DNA of 23,375 nt from an uncultured Demequina sp. GTDB taxonomy: Bacteria > Actinomycetota > Actinomycetes > Actinomycetales > Demequinaceae. Shown piece by piece: positions 20,220 through 23,375 of the stretch (the first letter of the stretch is position 1; each line of letters starts with the position of its first letter). The notes under the pieces were generated by a model. The model was not told the origin of the DNA. It saw only the letters and a list, made by a program, of their open reading frames with translations, and ran no database searches. Where the stretch lies: contig CALALQ010000316.1 of the NCBI GenBank assembly GCA_937925595.1, positions 1 to 23,375 on the forward strand, read 5' to 3'. Position numbers and translations under genes: made by a program.

Positions 20220-20600
20220 TCACACCCCCATTGGGCGCCCCTGGGGCAACTCGCGGGCCTTGACGGGCGGGAACGGCTTGCCGTCGTTGTACTTGGCCTC
20301 GAGGCGCTCGACCTCTTTCATCGCGGCGGCGTTGAGGAACTGCGAGAGGTTGCGAAACCCTTCTTGCGCGAACGTGTGGAGGATCGCACCGCGGATGCGG
20401 TCGGTGTCTTCGAGCTCTTGGTAGAACGACACCTTCGGCGGGTACTTGGTGCGCTTCTTCGGCGCGGGAGCCTCGGCCGCGGGGACCACCTCGGCGGGCT
20501 TCTCCACGGGGACGGCGGCCGCGGGCGCCGACTGTGGGGCTTCGGCGGGCTGGTCGTCCTCGAGGCGCCCGACGAGGGAGGAAAGCGTTTTGCGTGCCAT
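20220..20600 (-). CDS. parB: Small ParB-like centromere-binding protein (126 aa)
   Basis: This is a probable partner of ParA that binds the plasmid centromere. The N-terminal 60 residues are Ala/Pro/Glu-rich and probably disordered; they would contact ParA. A basic hinge (PKKRTKYPPKVSFYQ) leads to a compact helical domain, EDTDRIRGAILHTFAQEGFR and NLSQFLNAAAMKEVERLEAK. This resembles the ribbon-helix-helix-like domain of small actinobacterial plasmid proteins. The tail is NDGKPFPPV to QGRPMGV. The start ATG is 10 bases past the ParA stop with GGGGA upstream. The repeats ahead of parA are its likely binding sites. It is not a classical large ParB with a CTPase domain. Confidence 0.75.
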   Translation of the reverse strand: MARKTLSSLVGRLEDDQPAEAPQSAPAAAVPVEKPAEVVPAAEAPAPKKRTKYPPKVSFYQELEDTDRIRGAILHTFAQEGFRNLSQFLNAAAMKEVERLEAKYNDGKPFPPVKARELPQGRPMGV

Positions 20601-20610
20601 AGGAGATCCC

Positions 20611-21267
20611 CTATCTCTTTCCGTTGGCCCAGAGGCTGGTGAGCTCTAGGGCGAGGTCTTTGTAGTCGTCGATGGCGTTGGCTGTGGCTCGGCTGCGGGG
20701 GTAGGTGGTGACCACTTCCCCGGTCAGGGGTGCGTCCGTGTGCATGACGTACTCGCGAATCACGCTGCGAAAGCGTGGGAGGCGCATCTCATCAAGGAGT
20801 TCAAGGGCGTCGTCCTTGCGACGCACCGCGGAGGGATCGCGCTTCACGCGGCTCACCAGGACCCGGTAGGGCAAGTTCCGCGGCTCGATCAGCTGGCGAA
20901 TAACGCGGACTGCTGGCTTGACGCTCATCGTCGCGGGCTCCATGGGCAGGATCACGAAATCGCTGTTGTCGAGGACCGCGCCGAGAACGTCGGTGTCCCG
21001 CAAGCTTCCCGGGGTGTCCACGACGATCACGTCGTACTCGTTGGTTCGCCGTAGACCGGCGAGGACTTGGGGGTCTGATTCGGTAGCGAAGTCGAAGGGC
21101 ACGTTGTCCCCTCCTACCTCCGCCCAGTCGGTCGCGCTGCGCTGCGGGTCAACGTCGACGACGAGAACGTGGGCATGATCTGACAGCACTGCGGCGAGGT
21201 TCATGACGGTCGTCGTCTTACCGACGCCGCCCTTCTGTCCGACGACGGCGAGGATGCGAAGAGTCAT
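20611..21267 (-). CDS. parA: ParA-family partition ATPase (218 aa)
   Basis: This is a Walker-type ATPase that moves plasmid copies apart. ATG at 21267 gives MTLRILAVVGQKGGVGKTTT, with the deviant Walker A KGGVGKT at residues 11-18. GGAAGG precedes it by 9 bases. Walker A' (VLVVDVDPQRSATDW) and Walker B (YDVIVVDTPGSL) follow. It is short, without an N-terminal DNA-binding domain, which is the type Ib pattern and goes with a small centromere protein, here encoded downstream. Repeats immediately upstream (21284-21385) overlap its promoter, with a TACTAT box inside the first. Regulation by the ParB-like partner is likely. Confidence 0.93.
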   Translation of the reverse strand: MTLRILAVVGQKGGVGKTTTVMNLAAVLSDHAHVLVVDVDPQRSATDWAEVGGDNVPFDFATESDPQVLAGLRRTNEYDVIVVDTPGSLRDTDVLGAVLDNSDFVILPMEPATMSVKPAVRVIRQLIEPRNLPYRVLVSRVKRDPSAVRRKDDALELLDEMRLPRFRSVIREYVMHTDAPLTGEVVTTYPRSRATANAIDDYKDLALELTSLWANGKR

Positions 21268-21283
21268 CTGGGGCACCTTCCTT

Positions 21284-21385
21284 GTAACGGTAATAGTACT
21301 CTTAGGGGTGCGCTTGGCGGTAGCGGCGCACACACGAGAGGCTCGGATTTCTCCGTATGGTAACGGGATTAGTACTATTAGAGGT
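21284..21385. repeat. Partition repeats upstream of parA (copies 1 and 2)
   Basis: GTAACGG-TAATAGTACT at 21284 and GTAACGGGATTAGTACT at 21360 each continue into CTTAGGGGT or ATTAGAGGT. They lie between the 78-aa gene and parA. The AGTACT core is palindromic. Copy 1 includes TACTAT on the minus strand, a good -10 box for parA. These are candidate parS sites and operators. Confidence 0.7.
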
Positions 21386-21392
21386 ATTGAGG

Positions 21393-21629
21393 TTAGTTGT
21401 TGCGCTCAACCTCGATCCGATGCCCGTCCATCTGTGACGGGTAGAACACGTGCTCGACGTCGCTGCTCGGGAAGGGATTCACCAAGCGGACGCCCTGGAC
21501 GCTACCTGCGCCGATGTACCCGAGCCCTTGAGCGACGATCCGCACGGGAGTGTACGTGCGGCCGTCCAGGCTTACGAGGCGGTCCCCCGCCCGAAGGTCT
21601 GCGAGGCGGGTAACGGTGAACTTCTCCAT
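21393..21629 (-). CDS. Conserved-looking small protein, unknown function (78 aa)
   Basis: This is a small beta-rich protein (MEKFTVTRLADLRAGDRLVS, then RTYTPVRIVAQGLG and VRLVNPFPS). It looks like a compact barrel of the kind used for binding other molecules, but no family is recognised. AAGGAG stands 5 bases before the ATG. It is flanked on both sides by the partition repeats, with two copies upstream. It may be expressed under the same control as parA. Confidence 0.65.
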   Translation of the reverse strand: MEKFTVTRLADLRAGDRLVSLDGRTYTPVRIVAQGLGYIGAGSVQGVRLVNPFPSSDVEHVFYPSQMDGHRIEVERNN

Positions 21630-21661
21630 GGCGTCTCCTTGTGATTCGATCCGGTGTCTAT

Positions 21662-21720
21662 ACCCCTATTAGTACTATTAGAGGTATTCGGGGTCTAGCG
21701 TGTAACGGGATTAGTACTGT
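21662..21720. repeat. Partition repeats upstream of the 78-aa gene (copies 3 and 4)
   Basis: CCCTATTAGTACTATTAG at 21664 and GTAACGGGATTAGTACTG at 21702. Copy 3 shares 21 identical bases (21668-21688) with copy 2 upstream of parA. They lie between the 78-aa gene and the redoxin gene. Confidence 0.7.
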
Positions 21721-21732
21721 TCTTGACGGGAG

Positions 21733-21981
21733 TCAGGCGGCGAACTTCGCGGCGATCCGGTCGATCTGGTCGGGGCGCATGTCGCACCAGTGATCGTCAT
21801 CGTCCACAACGACAACCGGGGCCATGCTGTAGCCGAGTTCTTCCGTCACGTACTCGCGTGCGGCCGGGTTCTGAGTGATGTCGACCTCGACGAACGGGAT
21901 GCCCTTGCCCTTCAGCATCATCTTCGTCATCGAGCACTTTCCGCAGCTGGGGCCCGTCGTGTAAACCGTGAGCTTGTCCAT
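21733..21981 (-). CDS. NrdH/glutaredoxin-like protein (82 aa)
   Basis: This is a small soluble redox protein. The active site CGKC lies in YTTGPSCGKCSMTKMML near residue 12, followed by a second helix (GIPFVEVDITQNPAAREY) and the cis-Pro region YSMAPVVVVDD. The last helix (MRPDQIDRIAAKFAA) closes the fold. Compared with NrdH, the site is CGKC instead of CxQC. It may serve a ribonucleotide reductase or another thiol partner encoded by the host. ATG at 21981 has GGAGG 8 bases upstream. The structured element at 22006-22163 lies directly upstream. Confidence 0.88.
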   Translation of the reverse strand: MDKLTVYTTGPSCGKCSMTKMMLKGKGIPFVEVDITQNPAAREYVTEELGYSMAPVVVVDDDDHWCDMRPDQIDRIAAKFAA

Positions 21982-22005
21982 TTCGTGATCCTCCCATCCC
22001 AATCG

Positions 22006-22163
22006 TTTTTTTGCCGTGAAGGCGATTTATCGCCGCTAGGGAGAGCGGCCGTAGTGCCAGTGACCGTGGAATACCGGAGAGAGCGAAGCGAGCGAGGATA
22101 TGCCGCGAAAGCTCTGGCGCGCAGGGTGGTCGACCGTATGCTGCCGAAGGCTTCACGGCAAAA
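22006..22163. repeat. Structured intergenic element, copy 1 (intact)
   Basis: The 13-bp arms TTTTGCCGTGAAG (22009-22021) and CTTCACGGCAAAA (22151-22163) enclose 129 bases. Inside the left arm is the stem GGCGAT/ATCGCC; the other copy has GGCGG/CCGCC, so the pairing is kept while a base pair changed. GAGCGAAGCG and GCCGAAGGCTTCACGGC occur in both copies. No frame here has coding character. It could be a leader RNA, a small RNA, a replication or transfer site, or a recombination target. Each copy is upstream of a minus-strand gene. Confidence 0.7.
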
Positions 22164-22168
22164 GAACG

Positions 22169-22180
22169 GGCCGACAGGCC
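22169..22180 (-). terminator. GGCC-TGTC-GGCC hairpin next to the structured element
   Basis: This hairpin is followed by CGTTCTTTTGCC on the minus strand. It is the counterpart of the hairpin at 93-106 and may end transcripts coming from the gene at 22315-22620, which lies 135 bases upstream. The rest of the 22181-22290 gap shows nothing I can name. Confidence 0.35.
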
Positions 22181-22290
22181 GTGACTGCCGATCGGCTCCG
22201 TCCGATCGTCCGATGCCGGCGGCTGCTCCGTCTGCCGCTGAATTCTCTGGAGCTCGTCTGCCGGTATCAGTAATGTTCCCGCCCGGTCTT

Positions 22291-22318
22291 GTAACGGGAA
22301 CAGTACTAATGGGGTTAG
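22291..22318. repeat. Partition repeat copy 5
   Basis: GTAACGGGAACAGTACTAAT followed by GGGGTTAG. It overlaps the stop codon of the 101-aa gene and is the most divergent copy. Confidence 0.55.
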
Positions 22319-22620
22319 TCATGCTGCTGTGTCTCGGCTACGCGGGCGGCGACCGTGCACACGTCGTCGGGAGTGACTTCCTCGAGCAGGATGGTGCGGG
22401 TTCCTTCGTTCAGGTCGATCCACCAGACGGGGCGAACGGTGTTCGCGTCGATGCCGACGCGGTGGATGGGCAATTCGCTGTCGGGATCGACGGGGCCGTA
22501 GTAGAGCTGAGCTGTCCACTCGTCGGCGCCCATGTCCACGTAGAGAGTCGTGGGGAACGGGAGTAGCTGGGCGAGGTCGTCGAGGAGGGTTTCGATGTCG
22601 CGGGGCGTGAGGTTGGTCAT
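22315..22620 (-). CDS. Small acidic protein of unknown function (101 aa)
   Basis: This acidic, soluble protein begins MTNLTPRDIETLLDDLAQLL. Its central strands are PTTLYVDMGADEWTAQLYYG, IHRVGIDANTVRPVWWID and GTRTILLEEVT, and it ends in a short helix (DDVCTVAARVAETQQHD). No family is recognised; the mixed alpha/beta build resembles small plasmid accessory proteins. Two ATGs stand in tandem (22623 and 22620); the second is at better distance from AGGA. Partition repeats lie 15 bases upstream and over its stop codon. It is encoded between the DUF6349-like gene and the structured element. Confidence 0.65.
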   Translation of the reverse strand: MTNLTPRDIETLLDDLAQLLPFPTTLYVDMGADEWTAQLYYGPVDPDSELPIHRVGIDANTVRPVWWIDLNEGTRTILLEEVTPDDVCTVAARVAETQQHD

Positions 22621-22634
22621 CATCGTTCCTGTCA

Positions 22635-22660
22635 GTAACGGGATTAGTACTATTAGGGCT
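22635..22660. repeat. Partition repeat copy 6
   Basis: GTAACGGGATTAGTACTATT continues into AGGGCT. It sits 15 bases upstream of the 101-aa gene and overlaps the end of the DUF6349-like gene. It matches copy 2 (21360) in its first 22 bases. Confidence 0.7.
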
Positions 22661-23300
22661 GGTTGGAGGCGGAGAGGTCGAATCCGCCGAAGGGGCTGTA
22701 GTTGGGGACGTGGCGGCTGCCGTAGCTGGGGCGTTCGGTGAGGATGGGGGCGCCCGGAACGCGGAATGCGGGCGGGTAGTTGTCCTCGAGCCAAGCCTCG
22801 AGCTTGGGCGTCATGCGGGTGGGGCCCATTCCGCCGCGGATCTTGCCGGGGAGGGTAGGGAGGTCGCGCCAGCCGGGGAATGCGTGGTCGTGCCAGACCT
22901 CGACGCATTCGGCTTCGGTGCCGATGTGGTGCCAGGAGCAGTGGGAGCAGATCGCCTGGGCGGTGATGCTGCCGACGCACTGGCAGAGCGGGCCGGGAGG
23001 GTCGTCGATCTTGCGAGAGTCATGGGCACCTGCGGCGCACCGAAGGTCGACGTCGTACAGGTCGAACGTGTGCTCTCCGATGTTCATGTGATGGACGGTG
23101 TAGCTGCGGTGCCACATTTTGGACAGGAAGACGCTGTTGAAGTTCCCTTTGATTTCGACCCAACGGCGCCAGGCCGCGTCGAGCTCGTCGGGGTGGTGGT
23201 AATCGGTGACCAGCTGCCCCAGCGGCATTCCCGTCCATTGCGGCAGACCTGCAATGTGGTCTTCGTGCATCAGGTCGTCCATCATGTCCACCAGCGTCAT
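22653..23300 (-). CDS. DUF6349-like cysteine/histidine-rich protein (215 aa)
   Basis: This looks like the DUF6349 type found on actinobacterial plasmids. The N-terminal half contains TGMPLGQLVTDYHHPDELDA and RWVEIKGNFNSVFLSKMWHR. The middle holds a putative zinc site with several Cys and His residues: RCAAGAHD, then LCQCVGSITAQAICSHCSWH. The C-terminal half includes the conserved-looking EVWHDHAFPGWRDLPTLPG and then MTPKLEAWLEDNYP. ATG at 23300 has GGGAAAGAG upstream; a GTG at 23324 would give a basic 8-residue extension. The family has no known function; plasmid maintenance or nucleic-acid binding are guesses. The structured element lies immediately upstream across the window end. Confidence 0.7.
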   Translation of the reverse strand: MTLVDMMDDLMHEDHIAGLPQWTGMPLGQLVTDYHHPDELDAAWRRWVEIKGNFNSVFLSKMWHRSYTVHHMNIGEHTFDLYDVDLRCAAGAHDSRKIDDPPGPLCQCVGSITAQAICSHCSWHHIGTEAECVEVWHDHAFPGWRDLPTLPGKIRGGMGPTRMTPKLEAWLEDNYPPAFRVPGAPILTERPSYGSRHVPNYSPFGGFDLSASNQP

Positions 23301-23325
23301 GGTCTCTTTCCCTTTCCCCTCCACG

Positions 23326-23375
23326 TTTTTTTGCCGTGAAGGCGGTTTTCCGCCTTAGCAACCGGAGGGTGCAGT
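23326..23375. repeat. Structured intergenic element, copy 2, left part
   Basis: TTTTTTTGCCGTGAAGGCG is identical to the start of the element at 22006. The stem AAGGCGG-TTTT-CCGCCTT (23339-23356) has 7 perfect pairs. The right arm of the element is found at 78-89 of the window, which supports a circular molecule. Confidence 0.7.

Noticed and set aside
20220..21267. A CRISPR array formed by the repeats near parA
   Set aside because: The repeats are irregularly spaced, separated by genes, and have no cas genes or uniform spacers.
22186..22196. GCCGATCGGC as another boundary site
   Set aside because: It shares only the GATC centre and lacks the AAACC/GGTTT arms and the ACC flank.
1..23375. tRNA or rRNA genes
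   Set aside because: No cloverleaf with a conserved T-loop and no rRNA-like segment was seen on either strand by eye; a tRNAscan run would settle this.

Overview
The window is high-GC DNA with actinobacterial gene content. It carries a wHTH plasmid replication protein, a ParA/small-ParB pair, a DUF6349-like protein and a copper island of DUF6153, DUF305, F510_1955-type and M23 proteins. These families point to Microbacteriaceae (Microbacterium or Leucobacter type), although no rRNA or other phylogenetic marker is present. I read it as a complete circular plasmid of about 23.4 kb. The last 50 bases and the first 89 bases form the two halves of an element whose intact second copy lies at 22006-22163.

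Layout by region. (1) 132-2138: replication protein, a ribbon-helix-helix protein and a winged-helix regulator, all on the minus strand. (2) 2283-7121: a minus-strand block that looks like the eroded remains of a conjugative or large-plasmid backbone. It holds an FHA protein, a beta-propeller protein missing its 5' end, a methylase/helicase gene missing its 3' end (the last two apparently fused by one deletion near 4143), a 157-aa gene nested in another frame inside the methylase gene, a membrane-anchored protein and a serine resolvase. (3) 7249-19209: the cargo. Four copies of a GATC-centred palindrome, all in one orientation, lie at 7323, 9540, 10049 and 19190 and divide it into modules. A-B holds a small zinc-finger-like protein, an AbiTii-like defence protein, an AbrB-fold antitoxin-like gene and a possible toxin. 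B-C holds one membrane protein. C-D holds a sigma factor with small proteins and the copper/metal island. (4) 19221-20218: an arginase fragment, a terminator and two small genes. (5) 20220-23300: ParB-like/ParA, several small genes, an NrdH-like redoxin and a DUF6349-like protein, with six copies of a GTAACGGGATTAGTACT-type repeat in the gaps.

The copper island is divergent around 17447-17521. On the minus side are a CPH-type (CopB-like) ATPase, DUF6153, a DUF305 lipoprotein, a BNR-type lipoprotein and an M23 peptidase. On the plus side are a CmtR-like sensor, a CDF-like transporter and an anchored DsbA-like protein. The shared control region holds a CsoR-type palindrome next to a second palindrome.

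The most interesting observation is the set of resolvase-associated palindromes that appear to bound interchangeable cargo modules. It resembles Xer/pdif modules but sits next to a serine recombinase. The repeated structured intergenic element, with a compensated stem, is second. No tRNA, rRNA, CRISPR array, transposase or relaxase was found.
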